Source of the DNA: Euryarchaeota archaeon RBG_13_57_23
GTDB lineage: Archaea > Thermoplasmatota > Thermoplasmata > UBA10834
Length of the DNA: 21,341 nt
Assembly (NCBI GenBank): GCA_001800675.1
Contig: MGVW01000017.1
Span: 1-21,341 of the forward strand
Reading direction: 5' to 3'
The position numbers and the translations under genes were made by a program. Below are positions 6,537 through 13,881 of this stretch, in pieces. The notes beneath the pieces were generated by a model. It made no database searches. It was not told the origin of the DNA and worked only from the letters and a program-made list of their open reading frames with translations. The number at the start of each line of letters is the position of its first letter. Position 1 is the stretch's first letter.

Positions 6537-7298
6537 CTATTCCTCTGGAGGCAATTCCTGCACCGGTTTCGCCTCGGGCTTCTCCTCAGAATCCAGTTTC
6601 CTTCCCGGACGAGGCGGCTCTGGCGGGAACTCTGTGAGATCCACTTCGAGTCGAGTCAGGTACTTCGGGGGAACGTCGGTCGTGAGGTAGACCGTCCTGC
6701 CCGCCTTCTGGATCACGATGCCGTCCTCGGAAGCGTTCCTGGCATCGATCTCGAGTATGATGGGCTCCGGAGTCCTGACGCGGCCAGCGTTGACAGCGTC
6801 GCCTATCCCCCTGCTGAGGTGAACCATCTTCCTGTCCGAGGGCTTCAACCCGACCTCCAAAACTATGTCGACCTCTTCCTTGGTGGTCGGATAGTATAGC
6901 TTGTCCGGGGTTCCGCCTGAGGGTAGCTCCAGGTCCACATTGAACGAGTGGGCATAAGTCGCTCTGATCATACCGTCCCTGAACTCGTACCGCCCTTTGT
7001 TGTCAGTCTCAATGATCGCAACTATGTGATGCGGGCGCACCCAATGGTACCGCCTCTGCTTTCTCTGGAGAGCGTTCACGAAATCCCTGAGGCTCACGAA
7101 GCCATGGCTGTCCATCTGCAGGTCGAACCGCTCCGGGAAGTGCCTAAGCACACCAGCCATGGTCCTGCTCAGGCGGTCGAGCTCCTCCCCGTTCATCAGG
7201 AATCTTCCCTCGTCTCCGCAAACGGGGCAGAACTCGGCTCGGAAATAGCCGTGCTCCCTGCACTCCTTCAAACCGCCCTCGCTAGAAGCGTTCTCCAT
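6537..7298 (-). CDS. kptA: RNA 2'-phosphotransferase KptA/Tpt1 with N-terminal zinc ribbon
   Basis: The 253-residue protein carries Tpt1/KptA signatures: LSRTMAGVLRHFPERFDL (with the Arg-His pair at 52-53), LDMDSHGFVSL-like segment, MIRATYAHSF, and GLKPSDRKMVHLS. Tpt1 enzymes move an RNA 2'-phosphate to NAD+, as in tRNA splicing repair. An N-terminal segment, Cys13-x2-His16 and Cys24-x2-Cys27, looks like a zinc finger, common in archaeal members. Where many relatives have LYHGT, this one has LYYPT, so the usual His is replaced. The last 30 residues are a Pro/Glu/Lys-rich tail, probably disordered. A TATA-like CTTTTATG lies about 35-40 nt upstream, making this the first gene of the minus-strand block. 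Confidence 0.85.
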   Translation of the reverse strand: MENASSEGGLKECREHGYFRAEFCPVCGDEGRFLMNGEELDRLSRTMAGVLRHFPERFDLQMDSHGFVSLRDFVNALQRKQRRYHWVRPHHIVAIIETDNKGRYEFRDGMIRATYAHSFNVDLELPSGGTPDKLYYPTTKEEVDIVLEVGLKPSDRKMVHLSRGIGDAVNAGRVRTPEPIILEIDARNASEDGIVIQKAGRTVYLTTDVPPKYLTRLEVDLTEFPPEPPRPGRKLDSEEKPEAKPVQELPPEE

Positions 7299-7648
7299 GA
7301 ACAGACCTAGGCTACAGGTTATGACTGAAGCTCATAAAAGCTTTCCCTTGTCGGACTCGCTCGAAGTTAGCTGGCCGATAGCCCTCGCGAAGGGCTTGGG
7401 GGATATGATGCATCACCGGATGCTGAGGACGAGGGTCCCATTGAGTCCCCTCGGCCGTAATTTGAAGGCTCGGACACTGTCCCCCTAGACGACAATCCAA
7501 ACCCTTATGTAGGTGACCCGCCTAGCACTCGGAAAGAAGTGACCAGCACAGGAGCGCAGACACGCGGGTTACAATGGTTCATCGGAACAGATAAAGGACG
7601 CCCCCGCATCATTTCATCCAAGATGCCGAGCGGTCTGGAGGGCTGAAG
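7299..7648. other. 350-nt divergent intergenic region rich in short inverted repeats
   Basis: No convincing gene is seen here. It holds the kptA promoter on the left and the leader of the hdrA operon on the right. Perfect or near-perfect hairpins are GCCCT/AGGGC at 7381-7395, GCATC/GATGC at 7410-7423, CGAGGG/CCCTCG at 7430-7435 with 7448-7453, GTTC/GAAC at 7577-7588, an enclosing GGGGGA/TCCCCC pair (7398-7403 with 7480-7485), and a 9-bp pair with one G-T between 7513-7521 and 7564-7572. Candidate plus-strand TATA elements are CTTATGTA at 7504-7511 and AGATAAAG at 7589-7596. The ribosome binding site of the first hdrA gene, GGAGGG, is at 7637-7642. It could encode a small structured RNA, but no known RNA family was recognised. 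Confidence 0.35.
7333..7340 (-). promoter_or_regulatory. TATA-box-like element of kptA
   Basis: On the minus strand this reads CTTTTATG, 35-42 nt before the kptA ATG, which would give a short leader of about 13 nt. Judged by eye. Confidence 0.4.
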
Positions 7649-8947
7649 ATGCCAAAGAAAGTAGTCGTCATCGGCGGAGGCATAGCCGGCATACAGGCCT
7701 GCTTGGACATCGCCGACATGGGTTATGAGGTTCATCTCGTGGAGCGCACACCCTCGATCGGCGGAAGGATGGCGCAGCTGGACAAGACCTTCCCTACTAA
7801 TGACTGTTCCATGTGCATTCTCTCGCCGAAGATGATCATGTGCGCGGGCCACGAGAACATCAAGCTTCACACCTACTCGGAAGTCGAGGGTGTCAGCGGC
7901 GAATTCCCGAGGCTGAAGGTCAGAATCCGCGAGAAGGCCAGGCATATCGCGTTGAACAGGTGCACTGGCTGCGGGGACTGCATAACGAAGTGCCCTGTCA
8001 AAGTGCCAAACGAGTTCGAAGAAGGCCTGTCGATCAGGAAGGCCATCTACCTGCCGTTCCCTCAGGCCGTACCGCGAAAGGTCACGATCGACGCCGAGCA
8101 CTGCAGGATGATCACTGAGAAGAAATGCGGCGTTTGCAAGAAGGTATGCCAGGCAGGAGCCATAGACTACGAACAGAAGGACAGTCTGATTGACATCGAC
8201 GCAGCCGCAATCGTCGTAGCAACCGGGTTCGATCTCTTCGATGCGTCCGCGCTTCGGCAATACGGCCTTGGCTCATGCAAAGACGTCGTCACTTCACTCC
8301 AGCTCGAAAGAATCCTCTCGGCAGCGGGGCCGACAAGCGGGCACCTTCTCAGACCATCCGACAAGAAGGAGCCCAGGAAGCTTGCTTTCATACAGTGTGT
8401 GGGTTCACGAGACGCGAAGATGCTCCCCTACTGCAGCAGCGTGTGCTGCATGTACGCCACGAAGGAGTCCATCCTCGTCAGGGAGCACGTGCCGGACATC
8501 GAGTCGACGATATTCTACATGGACATGAGGGCGACCGGAAAGGGTTTCCAGGAGTTCGTCAACAGAGCGGAGAAGCAGTACTCCGTCAGATACTTGCGCT
8601 CGAGGCCAGCGAGCCTACAGGCGGCGCACGGGGAGTCGGGCGTACTCGTCACCTATGAGCTGGTCGGAGGTACCACTGAGCAGAGGACCGAGGAATTCGA
8701 CATGGTAGTCCTCTGCCCTGGACTTGTACCCTCAAGCGGTTCGGAGGCGCTCTGCGCGCTACTCAGGATTGAACTTGACAAGGACAGATTCGTGAAGATG
8801 CCCAACTGGAAGCACCCTATCGATTCCTCAAGGAAAGGTATCCTCGTCTGCGGATTCGCAGGAGAACCCATGGACATACCGGATTCAGTCGCCCAGGCAT
8901 CGGGTGTCGCTGCCAGGATATCCGAGCTCCTCCAGGCGGTGGCTTAG
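7649..8947 (+). CDS. Short HdrA-like flavoprotein (lacks N-terminal domain and C-terminal ferredoxins)
   Basis: The 432-residue protein starts directly with an FAD-binding motif, VVVIGGGIAGIQA (5-17), then the HdrA segment GGRMAQLDKTFPTNDCSMC with Cys53, 56 and 65. An inserted ferredoxin domain follows (Cys105/108/111/115 and Cys152/160/163/167), then IQCVGSRD and YCSSVCCMYATKES, the HdrA cysteine site. It therefore has the catalytic flavin core of HdrA, the bifurcating subunit of heterodisulfide reductase complexes, but not the CxCG N-terminal domain or the two C-terminal ferredoxin clusters; those are on the next gene, 2 nt downstream. In layout it resembles QmoA or one half of the double-HdrA fusions. 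The ATG has GGAGGG six bases upstream. It is the first gene of a five-gene operon. Confidence 0.85.
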   Translation: MPKKVVVIGGGIAGIQACLDIADMGYEVHLVERTPSIGGRMAQLDKTFPTNDCSMCILSPKMIMCAGHENIKLHTYSEVEGVSGEFPRLKVRIREKARHIALNRCTGCGDCITKCPVKVPNEFEEGLSIRKAIYLPFPQAVPRKVTIDAEHCRMITEKKCGVCKKVCQAGAIDYEQKDSLIDIDAAAIVVATGFDLFDASALRQYGLGSCKDVVTSLQLERILSAAGPTSGHLLRPSDKKEPRKLAFIQCVGSRDAKMLPYCSSVCCMYATKESILVREHVPDIESTIFYMDMRATGKGFQEFVNRAEKQYSVRYLRSRPASLQAAHGESGVLVTYELVGGTTEQRTEEFDMVVLCPGLVPSSGSEALCALLRIELDKDRFVKMPNWKHPIDSSRKGILVCGFAGEPMDIPDSVAQASGVAARISELLQAVA

Positions 8948-8949
8948 GC

Positions 8950-10635
8950 ATGCCGAGGATAGGAGTGTTCATCTGCCATTGCGGACACAACATTGCGTCG
9001 ACAGTCTCCGTCGAGGAGGTGGCCAAGTTCGCAGCGACCCTGCCCGGGGTCGTCATCGCAGATCACAACCTCTATTCGTGTTCAGAAGAGGGGCTCAACT
9101 CGATCAGGAAGAGCATCGAACAGAACAAGCTCGACCGAGTTGTCGTTGCCGCGTGCACGCCACGCACGCACGAGCCGCTGTTCCGGAGCGTCTGCGAGCA
9201 GGCCGGAGTGAACAAGTACCTTTTCGAGTTCGTCAACATCAGAGAGCACTGCTCATGGATTCATGCCAAGGAACCGTCCTCGGCCACGGAGAAGGCGAAG
9301 CGGCTTGTCGCCATGGGCGTTTCCAAGGCGGCGCTCCTGGAGCCGCAAACGGAGGGCGAGTCGAACGTGATACCGGCTGCGCTCGTCATCGGTGGAGGAC
9401 TCGCGGGCTTGAGAGCGACCGCATCTCTGGCAGCTCAAGGAATCGAGACCCATCTCATCGAGAAGGAGCCCAGACTAGGAGGTCTCCTGAACGACATAAC
9501 CACCCTCGCGCCATACTCGGAGAGCGCGGACACTTTGCTGCAAGAGCTCGTAGATGAAGTCCGCGGATCGAAGAGAGCGCACATCCATCTGAACTCGAAG
9601 CTCCGGGGTCTGACCGGATTCGTGGGGAACTTCAAGGCAACCCTCGACGAAGCCGGCAAGAAAAAGGAAATCGAGATCGGGGCCATCATTGTTGCTACCG
9701 GGGCGAACGAGCTCCAGCCAGAGGGTGAGTACGGTTACGGGAGCGTCCCGGGAGTTGTCACGCAGCTTGAGTTCGAGAGGACCTTGAAGAGAGGGGAGAA
9801 GCCTGGAGACACGGTCTTCATACAGTGCGTGGGGAGCAGGCAGCCGGGAAGAGAGTATTGTTCGCGCATCTGCTGCAACACGTCCCTGAAGAATGCGTTG
9901 AAGGTGCTCGAAGCAGGCGGAACTGCAACCATCATCCACAGGGACATCATGAGCTATGGCACGGTTTGGGAGGAAATGTACAGGAAGGCGTCCGAGAAAG
10001 GCGTTCGGTTCATCAGATACACGCTCAACGACATACCACATGTCCGTTCGCACGCCAGCGGGACGGCAGTCGATGTCTTCGACGAAACCCTCGGAGAGAG
10101 AATACACCTTGACGCCAACCGCGTTGTACTGGCAACTCCCTTGATCTCTCAGAAGGATTCGGCAGAGGTAGGCAAGCTGCTCAAAGTGCCCCGGGACAAA
10201 CACGGGTTCTTCCTCGAAGCACACGTGAAGCTCAGGCCGGTCGAGTTCGCGACAGACGGAGTGTTCATCTGCGGCACTGCAAGATGGCCAAGCAGCGTCA
10301 GGGAGACCCTGTCCCAGGCGCTCGGAGCCGCGGCGAAAGCCGCAATACCGATTAAGAGGGGGAAAGTCGTGATCGAGTCGATCACGGCATGGGCGGATCC
10401 CGACAAGTGCGCGGCATGCGGCAACTGCGTAGCATCCTGCCCGTACGAAGCCATCGAAATCCTAGAGCAAGATGGGAAGAGAGTTGCGAAGGTCAACGAG
10501 ACCCAATGCAAAGGCTGCGGCACGTGTGTGGCCGCCTGCCCCAACGATGCCATGCAACAGAGGGGGTTCACGACGCGCCAGTTGAGCGCGATGATAGATT
10601 CCCTCGTGAAACACGCTCTAGAGGAATCGCCATGA
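8950..10635 (+). CDS. hdrA: HdrA, heterodisulfide reductase subunit A (flavin and ferredoxin carrier)
   Basis: The 561-residue protein starts with the HdrA N-terminal domain (CHCGHNI at 9-15, further Cys44 and Cys69, ACTPRTHEP), then a flavin-binding GGGLAGLRA motif (148-156), IQCVGSRQ and YCSRICC (304-309), and ends in two [4Fe-4S] motifs (Cys487/490/493/497 and Cys520/523/526/530). It lacks the internal ferredoxin insertion and the NDCSMC-type cysteines that the preceding short HdrA has, so the two proteins complement one another. In known Hdr complexes HdrA takes electrons through MvhD and splits them between ferredoxin and the HdrBC disulfide site. It overlaps mvhD by four bases (ATGA), supporting coupled translation and a shared complex. 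A QmoB-like reading (HdrA followed by MvhD) is an alternative. Confidence 0.9.
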   Translation: MPRIGVFICHCGHNIASTVSVEEVAKFAATLPGVVIADHNLYSCSEEGLNSIRKSIEQNKLDRVVVAACTPRTHEPLFRSVCEQAGVNKYLFEFVNIREHCSWIHAKEPSSATEKAKRLVAMGVSKAALLEPQTEGESNVIPAALVIGGGLAGLRATASLAAQGIETHLIEKEPRLGGLLNDITTLAPYSESADTLLQELVDEVRGSKRAHIHLNSKLRGLTGFVGNFKATLDEAGKKKEIEIGAIIVATGANELQPEGEYGYGSVPGVVTQLEFERTLKRGEKPGDTVFIQCVGSRQPGREYCSRICCNTSLKNALKVLEAGGTATIIHRDIMSYGTVWEEMYRKASEKGVRFIRYTLNDIPHVRSHASGTAVDVFDETLGERIHLDANRVVLATPLISQKDSAEVGKLLKVPRDKHGFFLEAHVKLRPVEFATDGVFICGTARWPSSVRETLSQALGAAAKAAIPIKRGKVVIESITAWADPDKCAACGNCVASCPYEAIEILEQDGKRVAKVNETQCKGCGTCVAACPNDAMQQRGFTTRQLSAMIDSLVKHALEESP

Positions 10636-11051
10636 CGGAGTTCAAGCCAACGATCCTAGCATTCTGCTGCAATTGGTGTTCGTACGCCGGGGCAGATCTC
10701 GCAGGCGTCAGCAGGCTCCAGATGCCTACGAACGTGCACGTTGTGCGAGTCATGTGCAGCGCGAGCGTGAAGCCCGAGTATGTCATGAAAGCCATCTCAC
10801 AGGGCATCGATGGCGTGCTTGTCCTTGGCTGCCACATCGGCGATTGCCACTACATGACAGGCAACCACAGAACCGCCAAGAGAATCCCAGTAGTCCAGAA
10901 GATCCTGAAGGATGTCGGGATCGACGAGAAGCGCGTGAGGCTGGACTGGGTTAGCGCGGCAGAGGGCGAGAAATTCCAGAAGGTCATAACAGAGTTCGTC
11001 GACGAGGTCGCGAAGCTCGGGCCGAACCCATTGAGGGAGGTGGCGTTCTGA
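10632..11051 (+). CDS. mvhD: MvhD-family [2Fe-2S] electron-transfer subunit
   Basis: The 139-residue protein has the MvhD pattern: FCCNWCSYAGADLAG (Cys12, 13, 16), VMCSASV (Cys42) and LGCHIGDCHY (Cys67, 72), with YMTGN after it. MvhD binds a [2Fe-2S] cluster and passes electrons from a hydrogenase or formate dehydrogenase to HdrA. Its start overlaps the hdrA stop as ATGA, and its stop overlaps the proposed CTG start of the next gene as CTGA. Length matches the family. Position between hdrA and the Fdh genes puts it at the junction between the two modules. Confidence 0.94.
   Translation: MTEFKPTILAFCCNWCSYAGADLAGVSRLQMPTNVHVVRVMCSASVKPEYVMKAISQGIDGVLVLGCHIGDCHYMTGNHRTAKRIPVVQKILKDVGIDEKRVRLDWVSAAEGEKFQKVITEFVDEVAKLGPNPLREVAF
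11035..11042 (+). promoter_or_regulatory. Strong ribosome binding site placing the fdhB start at CTG
   Basis: GGGAGGTG is close to a perfect Shine-Dalgarno sequence and ends 5 nt before the CTG at 11048. The nearest in-frame ATG is at 11117, 74 nt away, which has no comparable site. The site therefore argues for initiation at the CTG. Confidence 0.65.
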
Positions 11052-11854
11052 ACGAACTAGCGAAGAAGCTCGCGTCAATCGCATTCGACAAGAAGGGCGC
11101 CGACTACCTGCTCGCGATGAGAGAGGAGCACGGAAACGTCGCCCCGGTCATGATTGCGAAAGGAGAGGACCCCGGAGATGTCCGTACTGATGTGCCCTAT
11201 CAGCTGATGACCATCCTAAGCAACCTCTACCCTTGGATGTCAGATGGCAAGAAGATCGCCGTACTGACCAGAAGGTGCGACGAGAAGGCATTGGCAGAGA
11301 TCTTCAAGCGTGGATACTTCGACCGTGCGAGGATAGTGCAGATCGGACTCGCCTGCAGCAAGGAGCAGATCGCAGCATGCAGGTGCAGCGACCCCGTCCC
11401 GAGCACCGTCGACATCGGGGAGCCCCATGCAGGCGTCGGCTCGGACGCTCTGTCAGAGAAGCTCATGAACATGTCCAGTGAAGAACGGCTGAGATTCTGG
11501 ATCTACCAATTCCGGAAATGCAACAAGTGTTTCGCATGCACGGCCAACTGCCCAGTCTGCTTCTGCGATGAGTGCGTGCTCGAGGAGCGAACCTTCGTGC
11601 CCGAGAGAGGAGTGCCGCCAGGCATGTCGTTCCATCTCATTCGCGCATACCATCTAGCGGACAAGTGCATCGAATGCGGCGAGTGCGAGAGATCGTGCCC
11701 CGCAGGAATCCCGTTACTGACTTTCAGGAAGCTGGTTGCGAAGGACTTCAGGGACATGTACAAGTTCAGTCCCGGCGACGACAAGAATGTGAGCCCGCTC
11801 CTGACGACGCTCGAGGGAGAGGCACTTGAAGGAGATGAGTGCAATGAATGTTGA
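11048..11854 (+). CDS. fdhB: FdhB/FrhB-type iron-sulfur subunit of the Fdh-Hdr complex (CTG start)
   Basis: The protein is 268 residues from the CTG at 11048, or 245 from the ATG at 11117. The extra N-terminal residues (NELAKKLASIAFDKKGADYL) are family-like, leading into a VAPVMIAKG segment. Residues about 68-113 (KKIAVLTRRCDEKAL and the IVQIGLAC stretch) resemble the FrhB/FdhB C-terminal domain. Then come two [4Fe-4S] motifs, Cys158/161/164/168 and Cys207/210/213/217, with three extra cysteines (171, 173, 176) after the first and a CNEC tail. Such subunits carry electrons from FdhA to MvhD/HdrA, and some family members bind flavin and use F420; I see no decisive sign of either. The 3' end overlaps fdhA. 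An HdrC-like ferredoxin is a less likely reading. Confidence 0.8.
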   Translation: MNELAKKLASIAFDKKGADYLLAMREEHGNVAPVMIAKGEDPGDVRTDVPYQLMTILSNLYPWMSDGKKIAVLTRRCDEKALAEIFKRGYFDRARIVQIGLACSKEQIAACRCSDPVPSTVDIGEPHAGVGSDALSEKLMNMSSEERLRFWIYQFRKCNKCFACTANCPVCFCDECVLEERTFVPERGVPPGMSFHLIRAYHLADKCIECGECERSCPAGIPLLTFRKLVAKDFRDMYKFSPGDDKNVSPLLTTLEGEALEGDECNEC

Positions 11855-13880
11855 GCACGTCCTGACAACGTGTCCTTACTGCGGGACAGGATGCAACTTC
11901 TTCCTCCAGGTGGTCGATGACAGGCTCATCGGCGTAGTGCCGTGCAAGACGGATGAGATCAGTCGTGGGCAGCTTTGCATCAAGGGGTACAACGCCCACG
12001 CATTCGTGCAGCATCCGGACAGATTGAAGACGCCTCTAGTGAGGGAGCACGGGGAGCTGAAGCAGACCTCATGGGAGGCCGCACTCGACCTGCTCGCAGG
12101 TGAGATCAAGCGGATCAAGGAGAAGTATGGTCCGGATTCCATAGCCTTCCTCGCCTCAGCAAAATGCACCAACGAGGAGAACTACCTATTCCAGAAACTC
12201 GCCCGGGCAGCAGTCCAGACAAACAATGTCGACCACTGCGCGCGGCTCTGCCACGCATCGACCGTCACGGGTCTGCTCTACTCGTTCGGCAGCGGTGCAA
12301 TGACGAACACAATCCCGGAGTTCGAGAACGCCGATTGTATATTCGTGACCGGCTCGAACACCCTCGAGGCGCATCCGATCATCGGCGCCCGCATGCTCAA
12401 GGCCCTCGACCGAGGAGCCAAGATAATCGTGATCGACCCGCGAGACACGCCTCTTTCCCGACTGGCACACATCAAGCTCAGCCAGAGACCCGGGAGCGAC
12501 ATCGCGTGGATAAACGGCATGATCAAGGTGATCATAGACGAGGGCCTAGTCGATCAGGATTTCGTGAAGACTCGGACAACTGATTTCGACAAGCTCAAAG
12601 ATGTAGTGAAGGACGCTACGCCGGAGAAGGTCGAATCCATAACCGGAATCAAGCCAGCAGAACTGGCAGAGGTCGCGAGGGTGTACGCGAAAGCGGACAG
12701 GGCGATGATCGCATACGCGATGGGGGTCACGCAACACAGCAATGGCACGAACATCGTCGAAGCTCTGGCAAACCTCGCGATGGTGACTGGCCACATCGGG
12801 AGCGAGTCGAACGGACTGAACCCCCTGAGGGGACAGTGCAACGTGCAGGGTTCGTGCGACTCGGGTGGGCTGCCGAACCTCTTCCCGGGCTACCAGAGAG
12901 TCGACGACGAGAAGGCGAGAGCCAAGTTCGAGCAGGCCTGGGACGTGAAGCTCCCCGCGAAGCCAGGACTCACTTTGACTTGCGCAATCAAGGAAGCGGC
13001 CGTGGGCAAACTGAAGGCTATGGTGATCTTCGGGGAGAACATCATGATGTCCGACCCTGACCTCGGACACGTCGAAGACGCCATCAAGGAATTGGAGCTC
13101 CTCGCAGTCATTGACATCTTCCCCACCGAGACCTCGAAGTTCGCCCACATTGTGCTCCCTGCCGCCTGCTATGCGGAAAAGGATGGAACTTTCACCAACA
13201 CGGACAGGGCAGTGAGACTGATCAGAAAGGCCGTGAACCCGCCCGGAGATGCCTGGCCGGACTGGAAGATCGCGTGCGAGCTCGGCAAGCGGTTGGGAGC
13301 GAAGGGGTTCGATTTCTCGTCCCCAGCCGAGGTGATGGCTGAGATGGCGACCGTCACACCGATCTACGGCGGCATCGACCACGACAGGCTCGACCGCGAG
13401 GTACTCCGCTGGCCATGCCCCTCGAAGGACCACAAAGGGACGAGGATTCTCCACACGCAGAAGTTCACAAAGGGGCTCGGTACATTCGCGCCTGTTGATC
13501 ACGCACCCCCGGCAGAGACGCCATCGGATGAGTACCCATTCATACTCACAACTGGCCGCAACCTCTTCCAGTATCACACGGGAACGATGACGAGGAGATC
13601 TTCCAAGCTGGAGCGAGAGGCACCTGAACCGTATGTCGAGATGAACAAGGGGGACGCGAAGCGCCTGGGCATCTCCGAGGGCGACAGAGTGTCTGTATCA
13701 TCTAGAAGAGGGACGATCAATCTTAAGGCGCGGGTGACAGAACGAATCATCCCCGGATCAATATTCATACCGTTCCACTATGCCGAAGCGGCCGCCAACC
13801 GGCTCACCAACGCTGCGCTTGACCCAGAATCCAAAATACCGGAGTTCAAGGTATGCGCAGCCGATGTCCAGAAAGGATGA
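11844..13880 (+). CDS. fdhA: Formate dehydrogenase catalytic subunit FdhA (molybdopterin, Cys type)
   Basis: The 678-residue protein begins with a [4Fe-4S] motif (Cys10, 13, 17, 45) followed by molybdopterin oxidoreductase domains. The active-site segment is HCARLCHAST, aligning with the CARVUH site of E. coli FdhH: here Cys136 replaces selenocysteine and is followed by His137. NPLRGQCNVQG carries the conserved arginine of formate dehydrogenases, and a C-terminal molybdopterin-dinucleotide domain (LTTGRNLFQYHTGTMTRRS) follows. It oxidises formate to CO2 or reduces CO2, probably with Mo or W bis-MGD. Two earlier starts are possible (TTG 11826, ATG 11835), but GGAG at 11831-11834 is ideally placed for the ATG at 11844, which overlaps fdhB by 11 nt. 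It is the last gene of the operon and converges on the DUF3786 gene. Confidence 0.93.
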   Translation: MNVEHVLTTCPYCGTGCNFFLQVVDDRLIGVVPCKTDEISRGQLCIKGYNAHAFVQHPDRLKTPLVREHGELKQTSWEAALDLLAGEIKRIKEKYGPDSIAFLASAKCTNEENYLFQKLARAAVQTNNVDHCARLCHASTVTGLLYSFGSGAMTNTIPEFENADCIFVTGSNTLEAHPIIGARMLKALDRGAKIIVIDPRDTPLSRLAHIKLSQRPGSDIAWINGMIKVIIDEGLVDQDFVKTRTTDFDKLKDVVKDATPEKVESITGIKPAELAEVARVYAKADRAMIAYAMGVTQHSNGTNIVEALANLAMVTGHIGSESNGLNPLRGQCNVQGSCDSGGLPNLFPGYQRVDDEKARAKFEQAWDVKLPAKPGLTLTCAIKEAAVGKLKAMVIFGENIMMSDPDLGHVEDAIKELELLAVIDIFPTETSKFAHIVLPAACYAEKDGTFTNTDRAVRLIRKAVNPPGDAWPDWKIACELGKRLGAKGFDFSSPAEVMAEMATVTPIYGGIDHDRLDREVLRWPCPSKDHKGTRILHTQKFTKGLGTFAPVDHAPPAETPSDEYPFILTTGRNLFQYHTGTMTRRSSKLEREAPEPYVEMNKGDAKRLGISEGDRVSVSSRRGTINLKARVTERIIPGSIFIPFHYAEAAANRLTNAALDPESKIPEFKVCAADVQKG

Positions 13881-13881
13881 G

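Noticed and set aside
7403..7445. Possible C/D box small RNA (ATGATGC ... CTGA)
   Set aside because: The C box is imperfect and no good C' box or final D box follows at the right spacing, so the match is likely chance.
7649..11051. True QmoAB sulfate-reduction module
   Set aside because: Layout is similar, but MvhD is separate, no qmoC, aprAB or dsr genes are in view, and the operon continues into formate dehydrogenase genes.
12240..12270. Selenocysteine at the formate dehydrogenase active site
   Set aside because: The codon at the active-site position encodes cysteine (HCARLCHAST) and there is no in-frame TGA in fdhA.
12546..13577. Long open frame of 343 codons on the minus strand opposite fdhA
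   Set aside because: It is a mirror of the GC-rich codon pattern of fdhA, has no recognisable motif, and fdhA motifs on the plus strand are unambiguous.
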